NCBI GenBank assembly: GCA_021234155.1
Contig: JAJEKV010000077.1
Location: forward strand, 1,310,627 to 1,374,626
Direction: 5' to 3'
DNA: 64,000 bases
Source: Isoetes taiwanensis
Lineage: Eukaryota > Streptophyta > Lycopodiopsida > Isoetales > Isoetaceae
In this document: in pieces, positions 43,548 through 53,258 of the stretch
Layout: each line of letters starts with the position of its first letter
How positions within the stretch are numbered: position 1 is the first letter of the stretch
Notes under the pieces: generated by a model
Told to the model about the DNA's origin: nothing
The model's database searches: none
What the model saw: only the letters and a program-made list of their open reading frames with translations
Program-made: the position numbers and the translations under genes

Positions 43548-45065
43548 ATGCAAAACAACAACAACATATGGATTAAAGAGCTGATTGCTCTCAAGTATGA
43601 TGCGTGCAATATTGACAGCCCAAATCTAGCTGTCCAAAATATTCTGGCCTGCATTAAAGGCAAAGGTATTCATTCATTTATCACTTTCAAAGAATGCAAT
43701 CTTATGGATAAAAGGATGTCTCCTGTCACGTATCTCGGATTCAATGGCTGGTTTAAAATATATCAGCAGATGAAGAAGCAGAATTTTGAATTTACTAAAT
43801 GCAAGGATATTATTGCTAATGTGTATGCTGAGATGGATACAATACTATATGAACGCACTTGCACAGAAGACCAGCAAGCTAAGAAGTTTATGATTGGCTT
43901 AACAGCGCTGGAAAATGCTAATGATATTGTCCCTTCTTTTGGAAATAATGAAGGCAGTAATTCTTCTCCATTGGGTAATGATGATGGGTGTCTATTTTCT
44001 GAAGCTGATCTACTGGAGGACTCTCCATGTAACCTGGATACTCCAAAAAGCACATATGATAACCTGACTGATGGGAGTAATGAAGAAGTCCCAAATCTGA
44101 CCTTAGGAAATTCGTCCTGCTATCCCATCCTTATTGAACAGGCAGTTGAAGCTTATGCTTCAGTATATGATCATGCAATTTGGAGGAGCATGAATTTTGG
44201 GGCACTTGCTCCTATAGATGTCGATACATGGATAGCATTAGCAGGCATTTCAAAGGATGACATCAGGATGGCCAAATCTGCTGCAACCAAACTTGAGAAG
44301 ACATTCAATATACTAGATCCTGAGCTTCCTTTTAAAATGGATATGTTTGGACTCACTTGTATTAAAGGTTCTAAGATCCAAGTGGCTCAGAAAGGGCATA
44401 TGGCCTTTCCCAACATTGAAAGGGATGATTTTTATCTCAAACGCATATGGAGGACCCATTGCCCTTATTTTAAATGTAAGTGTGAAAAAAGCAGAAACCC
44501 CAAACGTAAAAATGAGGAATGTAGCTGTGGCATAGTGTGGCTTGACCATGGGATTTGGTTCTTGATGAACCATATGGAGGAGATCTATCCTAACTCATCC
44601 CCTATTATGAAAATGGTGAACCTGACCAAAATTCTGAACAAAGAATTGAAGCCTGCTGTTATTGCCTATATGGCGTATTTGGAAGTCAGAAAAACAATGT
44701 TGGATATGACCTTGGCTTTTGCCAAAAATACTGAAGAAAATCTCAAGAGTATGTTTGGAAACAACAAGACTGCGGATATTGCAGAAAAAATGATCAAGCC
44801 TCTCTCATTTTTAACCAATCTGAACCCTAATAAACGGGCTGGATATATTCAGAAAGGGGTTTTTAACAGCAGAGATACAAAGGCAAAAGCTATAATTGGG
44901 ATCCCTAGGATGGCACCCAGGATTACACAAGATCCCAGGAGTATGGCAACAAGCAACACAGTGACAAAGAATTTGATGAACACTAAGGTTGAGACTAAGG
45001 AAACTATCATTTCCTTGGATGATGAGACTACCATCAACATAGACACTGTGCCTGATACACAGTGA
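43548..45065 (+). CDS. Retroelement ORF1, unknown, with cysteine cluster
   Basis: A 505-residue uninterrupted frame. Residues 1-120 are mixed alpha-type with several Cys. Residues 125-185 are acidic and low in complexity (EGSNSSPLGNDDG). Residues 215-340 look folded and include a cluster CPYFKCKC (305-312) and CSC (325-327), followed by WLDHGIWFL. Cys spacing is C-x4-C-x-C-x12-C-x-C, suggesting metal binding. Residues 340-420 are helical. The tail is basic, then ends in an acidic TINIDTVPDTQ. I recognise no GIY-YIG, protease, RNase H or capsid motif. The frame is open upstream to a splice acceptor at 43529. ORF2 begins 328 bp downstream. A phase-0 intron from AAG/GTTGAG near 44986 to 45384 could fuse both ORFs, but the donor is weak. 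Confidence 0.65.
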   Translation: MQNNNNIWIKELIALKYDACNIDSPNLAVQNILACIKGKGIHSFITFKECNLMDKRMSPVTYLGFNGWFKIYQQMKKQNFEFTKCKDIIANVYAEMDTILYERTCTEDQQAKKFMIGLTALENANDIVPSFGNNEGSNSSPLGNDDGCLFSEADLLEDSPCNLDTPKSTYDNLTDGSNEEVPNLTLGNSSCYPILIEQAVEAYASVYDHAIWRSMNFGALAPIDVDTWIALAGISKDDIRMAKSAATKLEKTFNILDPELPFKMDMFGLTCIKGSKIQVAQKGHMAFPNIERDDFYLKRIWRTHCPYFKCKCEKSRNPKRKNEECSCGIVWLDHGIWFLMNHMEEIYPNSSPIMKMVNLTKILNKELKPAVIAYMAYLEVRKTMLDMTLAFAKNTEENLKSMFGNNKTADIAEKMIKPLSFLTNLNPNKRAGYIQKGVFNSRDTKAKAIIGIPRMAPRITQDPRSMATSNTVTKNLMNTKVETKETIISLDDETTINIDTVPDTQ

Positions 45066-45206
45066 GCTTACTGAAATTGAAAAGTTTTTTCCAACTATGG
45101 ATACTTTTTAGAAAGTTATTCCTAAGTTTTGGACATCTATCAGTCTCATTTTGACTATTAAATGGCCATTTGGCTTAGACTCTCATAATATCAAAATGTT
45201 TTTTGA

Positions 45207-45272
45207 TACACTGTTATGGTGGCTGAAATTTTATGACCTGATACACTGTTATGATGGCTGAAATTTAATGAC
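45207..45272 (+). repeat. Tandem duplication of about 36 bp between ORF1 and ORF2
   Basis: GATACACTGTTATGGTGGCT, then GAAATTTTATGACC, is followed by a second nearly identical copy starting at 45240. Confidence 0.85.
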
Positions 45273-45393
45273 CACGTTCAATGTACATTGTTGTTTCATC
45301 TTTAATGCTTGCTTATACTAAAGTATAATTTAAATATATGGCTCCATAAATAGTCTTGGATGCTGACCTAAGACATTTCTGTAGGTCAAGAAC

Positions 45394-47232
45394 ATGAGGA
45401 CCAGAACTACTGTAAAAGACATTAACGGAAAGAGACATCTGGTAAGCCAGAAAGAAGATGATGATAAACGTATCATTCATTTTACATTTTTCAGTAAAGC
45501 ATTAGAAAAATTCAGTATCAAAAGAATTTTTCATATAGGACTCTATGAATGCTTACAGGATAGAGCGAACAATCTGCTAGATAAGACTGTTTTTTCATGG
45601 AAATTTATTGATCAAATTATAGACAAAGTATATAAACCATTCACTATTTTTGCTGATGGTTCTAAGATCAAATGCCCATGCAATAATCCAAATCTTAGGA
45701 GATTTATAGACCCCAAGATTGGACATGTACGAACCATAGATTTGGAAATAATCCACTGTCCAAAGCTAAGAAAAGCATTTGCTCATGGGTTAAACCATAT
45801 CCCTGACCATACTTTTTCTGTAAGCCAATTTATGGTGGAATTCTCTAATACTTGCAAGCAGTTCTTCAATGTGCACAAATATGAGTTGTTAGATCTTACT
45901 GATATAGACATCAAGAATATTACAGAAGTTCTAATTCGATATGCCCACATGGACATAGTTGAATTTAAGAATAAAATGACCGCGAAAAGATATCTATGGA
46001 ATGATCATGAAGTGATGAAGAACATTGAATGGTTAAATAGAAACTTATATGTTGCTGGCCTGGATAAAGCAGCTAATAACGCTGCATTCATTTGTCAAAA
46101 ACATATATATGATGTGGCAATCAAAAGATTGCAAAGTACTGATTTTGTGAAGTGTCAGAATACTGCAGAAGACATTAAGGCATTGTGTTTTAAGGATATC
46201 ACAATATTTATGGAGAAGGAGAATACTGACCAGCAAAGGCTGCCATATTTGATGGCGTCGTATAAAGCTCATAAAGGTGAGTACAGATGGCTAACAAATG
46301 CCCATGCAACTATTTTTTCAGATTTGGCAACACTCCTTACTGCTATTCTTAATAACTTTATGGAAGCATGGCCTAACATCTGCCACATAGCAACAGCCAA
46401 ATACAGGTTATGGAGCAGAAAACCCATAAATGCCTGTTGGCTAGTGAATTCAGTTTATGATGTGATCTTAAATCTACCTTCTAAGATCCAGGATGTATTT
46501 GCAGCCGACATAACTAAATGTTATGAGAATATACCTATTTATGGGGAGGATGGCATCATAGAAATAATGGATGACATTGCGGATAGGGTTTGGAACTACA
46601 TGATGGTTGAAAAACATCTGTTTGAGCTACTTGTTAAAACTAAAAATGAACAGGTTCTTGTTAAATGGGCCAAATCACATAAGGACAAAGAAAATGCCAG
46701 TTGGAGATTGATCACTAAACAGCAATTCAAAAGTATGAATGCCTGGTTATTAACACACTGTTTTCTACAAATGGGTGCTGGCATTTGGAGGCAAAATAGA
46801 GGTATACCAATGGGTTTTGCTTGTAGCCCAGCATGGTGTAACCTCTATCTAGCGTGGTTCGAATTAAGGTTCATCTTAAAATTGGCTCATAATGGCAGAA
46901 TGAAGGACGTACACAGATTCCAACATGCCACTAGATTTATTGATGACCTTGGCATTATCAATGGTGGATGCCTTAAGGAGTTCTTTTCTGAGCAATCACA
47001 AATTACTGTCTACAATCTTGACCACTTAGGGATCAAAGATGAAACAGTTTACTCGGAAAACCTAGACATGCAATCTCCCACAGGTACGGAGTGCAACTTC
47101 TTGAGTTCTCAGGTCATATCTAAAGTTTGCTGCAACATTCTTCACTTTCTGATAATTTGTCACTACTATTGTCTTCTATATTACTTTTTGGAGTCTTTAT
47201 TAAATGATAACCAGATCATGGCTTTGTACTAA
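45394..47232 (+). CDS. Penelope-like reverse transcriptase (ORF2)
   Basis: A 612-residue frame that should copy the element RNA into DNA. Penelope-type marks appear in order. HGLNHIP (131-137) stands for the N-terminal KGLNF motif. VAGLDKAANNAAFICQKHIY (220-239) stands for the ADKG motif. YKAHKGEYRWLTNAH (290-304) corresponds to the PKIHK block. ADITKCYENIP (371-381) is motif A with Asp372. RGIPMGFACSPAWCNLYL (469-486) is motif B. RFIDDLG (514-520) is motif C with Asp517-Asp518. CNFLSSQ (567-573) corresponds to the end of the palm/thumb. All three catalytic Asp are present. After residue 573 the sequence reads like intron or UTR (CTCAG/GTCATATC), and the frame runs into the right direct repeat, so the true C-terminus may lie in a lost or spliced exon. 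There is no GIY-YIG. Confidence 0.85.
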   Translation: MRTRTTVKDINGKRHLVSQKEDDDKRIIHFTFFSKALEKFSIKRIFHIGLYECLQDRANNLLDKTVFSWKFIDQIIDKVYKPFTIFADGSKIKCPCNNPNLRRFIDPKIGHVRTIDLEIIHCPKLRKAFAHGLNHIPDHTFSVSQFMVEFSNTCKQFFNVHKYELLDLTDIDIKNITEVLIRYAHMDIVEFKNKMTAKRYLWNDHEVMKNIEWLNRNLYVAGLDKAANNAAFICQKHIYDVAIKRLQSTDFVKCQNTAEDIKALCFKDITIFMEKENTDQQRLPYLMASYKAHKGEYRWLTNAHATIFSDLATLLTAILNNFMEAWPNICHIATAKYRLWSRKPINACWLVNSVYDVILNLPSKIQDVFAADITKCYENIPIYGEDGIIEIMDDIADRVWNYMMVEKHLFELLVKTKNEQVLVKWAKSHKDKENASWRLITKQQFKSMNAWLLTHCFLQMGAGIWRQNRGIPMGFACSPAWCNLYLAWFELRFILKLAHNGRMKDVHRFQHATRFIDDLGIINGGCLKEFFSEQSQITVYNLDHLGIKDETVYSENLDMQSPTGTECNFLSSQVISKVCCNILHFLIICHYYCLLYYFLESLLNDNQIMALY

Positions 47233-47353
47233 ATGTCACCAGTTTAGTACTTAGGCTGCTTATTGAATCTAAAGTTTTTCCTTGAAAAGGTCAAATGTAG
47301 GATTGAAGTCTGTCTTGACAGATTTAAAGGTTTTTTTTTTTTTTTTTTTTTTT
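47209..47353 (+). repeat. Direct repeat, right copy, ending in T23
   Basis: AACCAGATCATGGCTTTGTA through GACAGATTTAAAGG, then 23 T at 47331-47353. It matches the left copy at 43290-43419, which has 8 T in the same place. Confidence 0.8.
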
Positions 47354-47553
47354 CTCCGTACACCACGTCGCCGCGGCGTCCGTCGTCATCATCGCGACGT
47401 CCCGAGTCACGTCTGCGTCGCGTGCAGCGGACGTCTGCTACGGCGTCCGTCGGGCGTCATCGCGGCCGCGTCGCGTCGCGGCGATGTCTGCAGCGGCGTC
47501 ACGTGCGACACCGTCAGACGTCGCATAGACGTCGCATAGATCGCTAAATGGCC
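47354..47553. repeat. CpG-rich GCGTC island 2
   Basis: About 195 bp of CGTCG/GACGT words directly after the T-tract, ending CATAGATCGCTAAATGGCC. The reverse complement of this end (GGCCATTTAGCG) resembles the start of island 1 (GGGCTTTTAGCG). The base composition is totally unlike the flanks. Confidence 0.85.
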
Positions 47554-47815
47554 TTTCTCCTGTTGTGGTTCCCAGTACAAGAAGACCTCTCTCCTTTTCA
47601 GCTTTGCAAGTATAGATAGGAGTTATCTAAAACGAGAGAAATGTGGAATATACAACAATTATTCCAGACCATTGACCATTTACCATTGGTTTTATTACAT
47701 TTACATAACATGAACCACATATTATTACATAAAACTTAAAGTCTAATTTGATCATCTGGCCTAAGGGCCAAGTCATAGTTCATTTAGCTTTTGCCCAAAC
47801 TTTATAACATTTTCA
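47554..47815. other. No gene recognised
   Basis: AT-rich DNA between the CpG-rich island and the MITE at 47.8 kb. Confidence 0.3.
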
Positions 47816-48235
47816 TTATATTTCATGATATAAAAACCCCCTGAAACCCCCTTTAATTTGGGTGCAACATTCACCAGGGGGGATACTCCGAGCATCGAGA
47901 GCTGTCGGATGGGCATATTTGCCCTTTATTCCTTGATCTGGACCATATATAGCAATCCTCATTTATGGGGTATGCCTGTACAAGTTTTTGTATACCGTAT
48001 ATTGAGGTTTGCCAAATACTATAAGGTTTCAAAGAATGTACTTAATGATGTTAATTTTGTACATGTATTGTAAATTTGTAGGGGCTCTCGCTGCCCTACG
48101 TAACCACCCGTGTGAATATGCACCTAAACCAAAGGGGATATCAGGGGGATTTTAATTTAAATGCGTTAGATGCAATGGTTTGTGTTAATAATGTTATATG
48201 TTGATAGTTATATTAAGAAAAGTTTTGGGCCCTTC
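47816..48235. mobile_element. MITE copy A, diverged
   Basis: Inner inverted ends: CCCCCTTTAATTTGGGTGCA (47848) and TGAATATGCACCTAAACCAA (48113). It is homologous end to end with copy B at 54502-54816, with shared ATGGGGTATGCCTGTACAAG and TTTTGTACATGTATT segments. Just outside is GGGCCCTTCGGGCCC, as in copy B. Confidence 0.65.
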
Positions 48236-48424
48236 GGGCCCTAACAAAATGAATCATAGGTATACACAAGTAAATATAGTAGAAAATATTTGTAATGATG
48301 TTGTACACATGTTCAAAACATTTTAGTCATATATCTATTTAAGAACTGACAATAGCAAATGAAATAGAAGATATACATATTTAAGGCCTCAATGAGGATA
48401 GAGGAAAATATAGAAAAGGGCATG

Positions 48425-49572
48425 AACGGCTTTCTTGGCGCTTGCTAGAGGCGATGTGCGGAGAGGGGAGATCCGTCCTTCCTCCCTCTCCTTTCCGGCA
48501 CTGTTGCAGCATCCCTTATCTTCTTCCTTGCTCCAGATGCTAGTAGGGGTTTTGCTTTTGGATTCAGCAGATTTTGGCCTCCGAAGAATTCACGGAGATC
48601 AATTTTGGAGGTGTTGTAAAGGCGGTCTTTTGTGGTCTTCTTTGGTAAGCCACTAGCGTGGTTGTTTTGCTCTCAAGTTTCTAAGAGGCTTGATGATTTG
48701 ATGAAAAAAAAGCGTAGATTTCTAGCGACCTAGATTCGTTTCTTGAGCTGTCTCTAGTAGTCCATGGATTCTTCTCCATCTCGGCACCTTGAAAGGCGTG
48801 GAGCCTATAAGGTGGGGCAAAATTATAGCATCACCATAAAGCGAGGTCCGGTTTATATTTCTTCGGAAATCTAATCTAAAGATGGGTCTTCTGATCACAA
48901 AGCTTTTTCCCGTCCTTACTCTTTCTTGCTAAGCGAAAAGATTTAGGATGCTTTCTTGGAAGAAAGCAGTAAGTTCATTGATCATTATTCTATGGATTCG
49001 AAACAAGATGGCAGATTATTTGAGATTGCCGAGCTAGGGACTTGATTGTGACCGGGGCGAGGATTCCATATCAAGACCCGGATATTATGAACCAGGCTTT
49101 GGAGGGGAGAGCTTTGGCGGGTGAGGTGTGTCTAGCTTATTTCGTGGGCTTTGACCGGCACATCCCAACAATGCAACATCTCTTTTAATTTCTCATTTGG
49201 TATCCAATCTGTATAATCGATTAAAGATTGAAGCACATGTGCCTTCTCTGGCGATCATGGAGAGACTGCTTTCAGATTACTCTTGTCTTTTTCTCTCTTC
49301 ATCTCTACTTTGCGAAGGTTGTTTTAGAGCATTCAAGATTTATCTGCAGTTTTACGGAAAATGAGTATTTTGCTCTGTAGTACTCTGTTGTTAAACGGAA
49401 GAAGAGGTTGAGAGAAGACTTATATATCTTTTGTAGGCTGCGAGATATGAATTGAGGATCCATATGGGATCATTTGTGCTTAAATTATATCGATCCATAA
49501 AGGGATGTTTGTATTATAATTTTTCCTATCGATCAATACAAAAACTTCTTACTTTCAAAAAAAAAAAAAAAA
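48425..49572 (+). mobile_element. Poly(A)-ended retroelement, probably a LINE remnant
   Basis: About 1.15 kb of distinct composition that ends ATACAAAAACTTCTTACTTTC followed by 16 A at 49557-49572. This is the usual 3' end of plant LINE or long SINE insertions. The frames inside are broken and I find no reverse transcriptase motif. The 5' limit is a guess from the composition change. Confidence 0.35.
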
Positions 49573-49737
49573 TCAGGGATAGCGATGTAAGATCGATAGA
49601 TATCTTCATTGATCTGCTGTCGAATAGTTTGCATAGTGCACTTAGCTTTGTTAATTTGAGTTAAGTAGGGGAGGTAAAACAACTAGCGAGGTGTTAGCTC
49701 GTGGATCAAAGGCGATTACATGATGATGGATTACATG

Positions 49738-51052
49738 GATCTGGTTTTCATACATGATGATGTAGCCTTCAAGACAATCTGCTTTTCAAAACAATAATAA
49801 AACAAAACCAAAACTGTAATCTAGCATCCCACAAATCCATACTCAATTTTTTCTGCAACAGATTCATGCTCAGATTTTTTGCTTACAATATCAAAACCAA
49901 AATAACAAGCAAGAATAGAAAACCATCATCTAACCATAACATAAGGTATGGTGTCATATCGATATTGTAGCAACAGTCCATCTGCAAGCAACAAGAAGAA
50001 ATTGATACATGGCAAGAGTGCAGAGTGCAAAAGCTATGGGCTCTTGATAGATTTTCATGGAGAGTTCACAACTACCGCCGTCGAATTGTTTAAGCCAACC
50101 CAAATCAACGAACCAAAAAGGGTGCACCCAATAAATACTAATCAGTATGCCTCACCGAATACAGCACCGAAATCATAGAAAAACCTTAGTAAAAAATGTA
50201 CAAAAACATAAAAAAAATCCCCTGTTATTTTGCTACATATTTTAGGTTGTTCTAGCCCATTGTATAGGTCCTATGGCATATTGGACTCCGTGAACATTAA
50301 AAAATCTATTCTATTCTATTCTTTCGACCATACGATCTCTATTCTTCAAAAAATCAATGGCAAGAAAAGGTGCACTCTACAAATATTATCTAGTACATCG
50401 ATCAAATAATAGGAAAACCAAGAAAAAAAATACAAATAGAAAATAAGCTTCCTATTATTAAGCTAGATATTGCAAATATAAAATTTGTTACTACAAAGAT
50501 ATTAATTCATTGAATAGACTCCATATACAAAACTATATCAACCTAGCCCAAGTCCCCTTGTTAGGCCTCCATGCTAATTTATATCCTTCCAATACAAGAA
50601 TTTAATGGAGGGCATTTTTAACATTGTTAAAGACCAAGTGGTATATGAGCTGCACATATAATTGCATATTATTGATGTTAATGCTTAAATATCCATGGAT
50701 ATGAGTAGATTTAGAATCTAGGTGGAGGTGAAATTCCATGAAAATATCGTGTGATACTCATAAGATGAGTACGTGGCTGCAGAAAAACCAATATACATCT
50801 TATTCTGTAGCACATTCCTGAGATCCACGGATAAGCTTAATAATGGATCTTCAGATCTTCGGGCTTGATAATCTGTACCAGTACCATCTAATCTCACCTC
50901 GACCTTCTTAGTGTCGCTATAGTAATCTATCCAGGCAGTATATTTAGATGGGCCGTCAAACAACATGAATTCCATAGATGTTGTAGCACTAGAAGTCAAT
51001 CCATTGATATTAATTCCAATATGTTTATAAGGTGGATCCCAAGTGTTGGAAT
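49738..51052. repeat. Segmental duplication, copy 1
   Basis: Nearly identical to 62688-64000, about 12.95 kb away in the same orientation, over the whole visible length. It includes the 3' flank and C-terminal half of the lectin gene. Differences are a few substitutions and small indels, for example AAAAAGGGTGC against ATGC at about 50118. The duplication continues past the window end. Confidence 0.95.
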
Positions 51053-51467
51053 AGGTGTCAAATTCTACAGCAAATAGGTGATTGTTAGACCGTCCATCTT
51101 TTTGCCAATCAACTAAACCAAGGCGGCCACCACTAGAATATGTAGGGATGTCTTTTTGTGGAGATATAAAAAAAGCCATCCCATCTCCAAGAGAGTGGTG
51201 GTCACTTTTCGTTATCCTGAATTCAAAGTTTGTACTAAAGGAGGCTGCAGCTAGTGGCACAGTTGTAAAGTAGATGGCTCGACCCGTGCTTTGGCCTGTT
51301 CCTGTTAATGACAAACTATCACCTTGAAAAGAAGCATCACCTTGCAATGTCATTCCATCAAATGAAGATGGCATTTCATAGGAGAATCCCATGGAGTCTT
51401 GAAAATGAGAAATGAAATGAAGGACCAATAAGGTGAACAAAAACAAATTCCTCATAGTGCATTGCAT
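50718..51467 (-). CDS. L-type (legume-type) lectin, secreted
   Basis: A 249-residue single-exon gene. A signal peptide (MRNLFLFTLLVLHFISHF) precedes one complete legume-lectin domain that begins GFSYEMPSSFDG. Seen in the domain: LGDGMAFFISP (residues 93-103, with the sugar-contacting Asp) and VEFDTYSNTWDPPYKHIG (134-151), which holds the Mn/Ca ligands Glu135, Asp137, Asn141, Asp144 and His149. All of these are intact, so carbohydrate binding is likely. It ends HTIFSWNFTST, the usual last strand. There is no kinase or transmembrane segment after the domain, so it is a free lectin and not a receptor kinase. Two Met codons, at 51467 and 51455, are possible starts. The TATA box only 24 nt upstream favours the second. 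Confidence 0.9.
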   Translation of the reverse strand: MQCTMRNLFLFTLLVLHFISHFQDSMGFSYEMPSSFDGMTLQGDASFQGDSLSLTGTGQSTGRAIYFTTVPLAAASFSTNFEFRITKSDHHSLGDGMAFFISPQKDIPTYSSGGRLGLVDWQKDGRSNNHLFAVEFDTYSNTWDPPYKHIGININGLTSSATTSMEFMLFDGPSKYTAWIDYYSDTKKVEVRLDGTGTDYQARRSEDPLLSLSVDLRNVLQNKMYIGFSAATYSSYEYHTIFSWNFTST

Positions 51468-51490
51468 TGGCCATTCTATACTTACAACAC

Positions 51491-51498
51491 TTTATATA
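51491..51498 (-). promoter_or_regulatory. TATA box of the lectin gene
   Basis: TATATAAA on the minus strand, 24 nt before the first ATG and 36 nt before the second. It implies a very short leader and initiation at the second Met. Confidence 0.5.
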
Positions 51499-52587
51499 AC
51501 CTCTTTCTAATGTCAAATATATCAACTAATTGCATGATGATAGGTAATTATCTATAGCATTTTCAACACGTCCACATCATGTGCAATATGAATTCAACAT
51601 AGTTAGGTGTATGAAAGCCAGAAGTTTTGCATACACAATATATCAATTGAATTGCATCATTAGTACCAATTTTTCTCCCATGTACTACTTTGAATACTTA
51701 TCAAAGAACGTGATTATAATCTTCATAAGAGAAAGTCATCAAAAGTACTATGGTATTAGTTAATATGCTATTATTGTTATTGTTATTGTTATTATTGTTG
51801 TGTGTTGTCATGAGTCATAGAATAAAAGTTTCAGGGCATAAGTAGGCTAAGTTAACAAATTCTTCTCAAATATTTTCATCCTTAGGTCATTCTTGAGCCA
51901 AATACTACCATAATGTGTTAAAGATCAAATTGAAAAAAATACTATGCCTCCAAGTGCATTATGATAGCATTCACATAAATATGTGGCAAAATAACCATTG
52001 GGTTATAAAAAATACTAAGGCTCTATATATATAGCGCTCTTTCTGCCTCATAGGGAAAGGAATTTATAAAGATTTTTATGTATCGCTAACTTCAATAAAG
52101 TACATGTAAGCTAGTCATCAAGAGTACTATACTAGAAAATTTAGGAAGGAAGGAAGGAAGTCAGGATTGATGATGCCATCGACATGACATCCCTTGGTTA
52201 GGTAGATCAAACTAATATAATTGATCTAGTACTTGATAGATTTAATTGACACAATTTTTCTTAGCTAGGCTAGTGAAAAGTCATGAAATTGGTATAAGTA
52301 CATCGAGATGAGCAAGTTGGTTAATAGAAGGGTGACAGGCTCATCAATTTAAAAGTCTTGAAGGTGAGTATACCTACTAAAAATAGGATCATAGATGAGA
52401 TGAATAACATCATGAGTGCAAAAGAGACGTGCTTAGCCATTTTACATGCACTCGGCTTCATAAGTCATATTATAATCTACAATCTACATGTAGGGTTGGA
52501 GAAGAAATCGAGAAACCACTTAAAATATATTCGGCTGATATATAATGAAAGCTTTCAGAAGCCACCACAGGAAATTTCATATATATA
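51499..52587. other. Lectin upstream region and AT-rich DNA
   Basis: Contains a TTATTG microsatellite at about 51771-51803 and no supported exon. The part near 51500-51560 should be lectin promoter. Confidence 0.35.
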
Positions 52588-52687
52588 TTAGTAATGGTGC
52601 CCCGCATTGCTGGGCATAAGTTAGGAACTTGTATGGACGGAAACCTGTTCAGCTCAGGCTCCTTTTCATAAATCTAATATTAATAGA
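52588..52687 (-). mobile_element. Helitron 3' end, minus orientation
   Basis: Read on the minus strand: GCCCAGC-AAT-GCGGGGC hairpin (one mispair), ACCATTA, CTAA, T at 52588-52591. On the same strand, about 100 bp upstream, TCTATTAATATTAG (from 52687) could be a 5' end, but the base before it is T and not A. The body would then be only 100 bp. Confidence 0.55.
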
Positions 52688-52747
52688 AATCAAGCTGACC
52701 GTTGATGTGCTTTAAGAGGTTTTTGTGCATTAGATACCCTTTACATG

Positions 52748-53258
52748 TGCCCCATCTTTTCCATTTTCCCCACCTTTTCATGTGCCTCTCTTCTTCCTTT
52801 CCTCACCGTCTTCCTCTTTATCCCGTGTCCTTTTCCTTCTCTTTTCTCATTTCCCTCTCCCCTTTTCCTCGTGCCCTTTTTAGCCTTCCCTTCTCCCCTT
52901 TCCGCTTCCCTTTTCCGTTTTCCCTTTCCCTTCCCTTTTCATCTCCTCCCCACCTTTTCGCTTTTCCCCATGCCCTCCTTTCTGTTTTCCCTTTCCCTTT
53001 CCATATGCCTATTTCTATTCCCTTTTCTCCACATTTTTTATGTGCCATTTTCCTCCTTTCCCCACCCTCTTCCCCTGTTTCCCTTTTCTAAACTTTTCCC
53101 TTTCTTGTTTTTCTTTTTGTCTTTTCCCTTGTCCATGCTTTTTTTCTCTTTCTTTTTCCCCTTTCCTCACCCTTCCTCTCTTCCCTTTTTTTCCCGTGTC
53201 CTTTTCCGCTCCCTCTTTCCTCTTTTTCCATTCCTTGCTGCTCCCCACCCTTTTCCTG
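52748..53258 (+). repeat. Polypyrimidine tract, about 0.5 kb
   Basis: CCTTTTCC-rich plus strand, similar in style to the 18.4 kb tract. It begins just after the Helitron end. Long frames on both strands are composition artefacts. Confidence 0.9.

Larger units (their letters stand above)
43290..47353 (+). mobile_element. Penelope-like retroelement with two ORFs
   Basis: The unit comprises a direct repeat (43290-43419), a 505-codon ORF, a 612-codon reverse transcriptase ORF and a second direct repeat (47209-47353) ending in 23 T. The reverse transcriptase has Penelope-type motifs. No GIY-YIG endonuclease is seen in either ORF. Endonuclease-lacking Penelope-like elements are known from several eukaryotes, including plants. 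Both ORFs are uninterrupted, which implies recent activity or selection. Outer boundaries and any target duplication are unresolved. Confidence 0.7.

Noticed and set aside
43763-44573. Minus-strand frames opposite ORF1
   Set aside because: Antisense shadows of the intact 505-codon ORF.
47263-47547. Arg/Ser-rich ORFs at the T-tract and CpG island
   Set aside because: Generated by the T-run (Phe) and by CGTCG simple sequence (Arg, Val, Ser); no coding signal.
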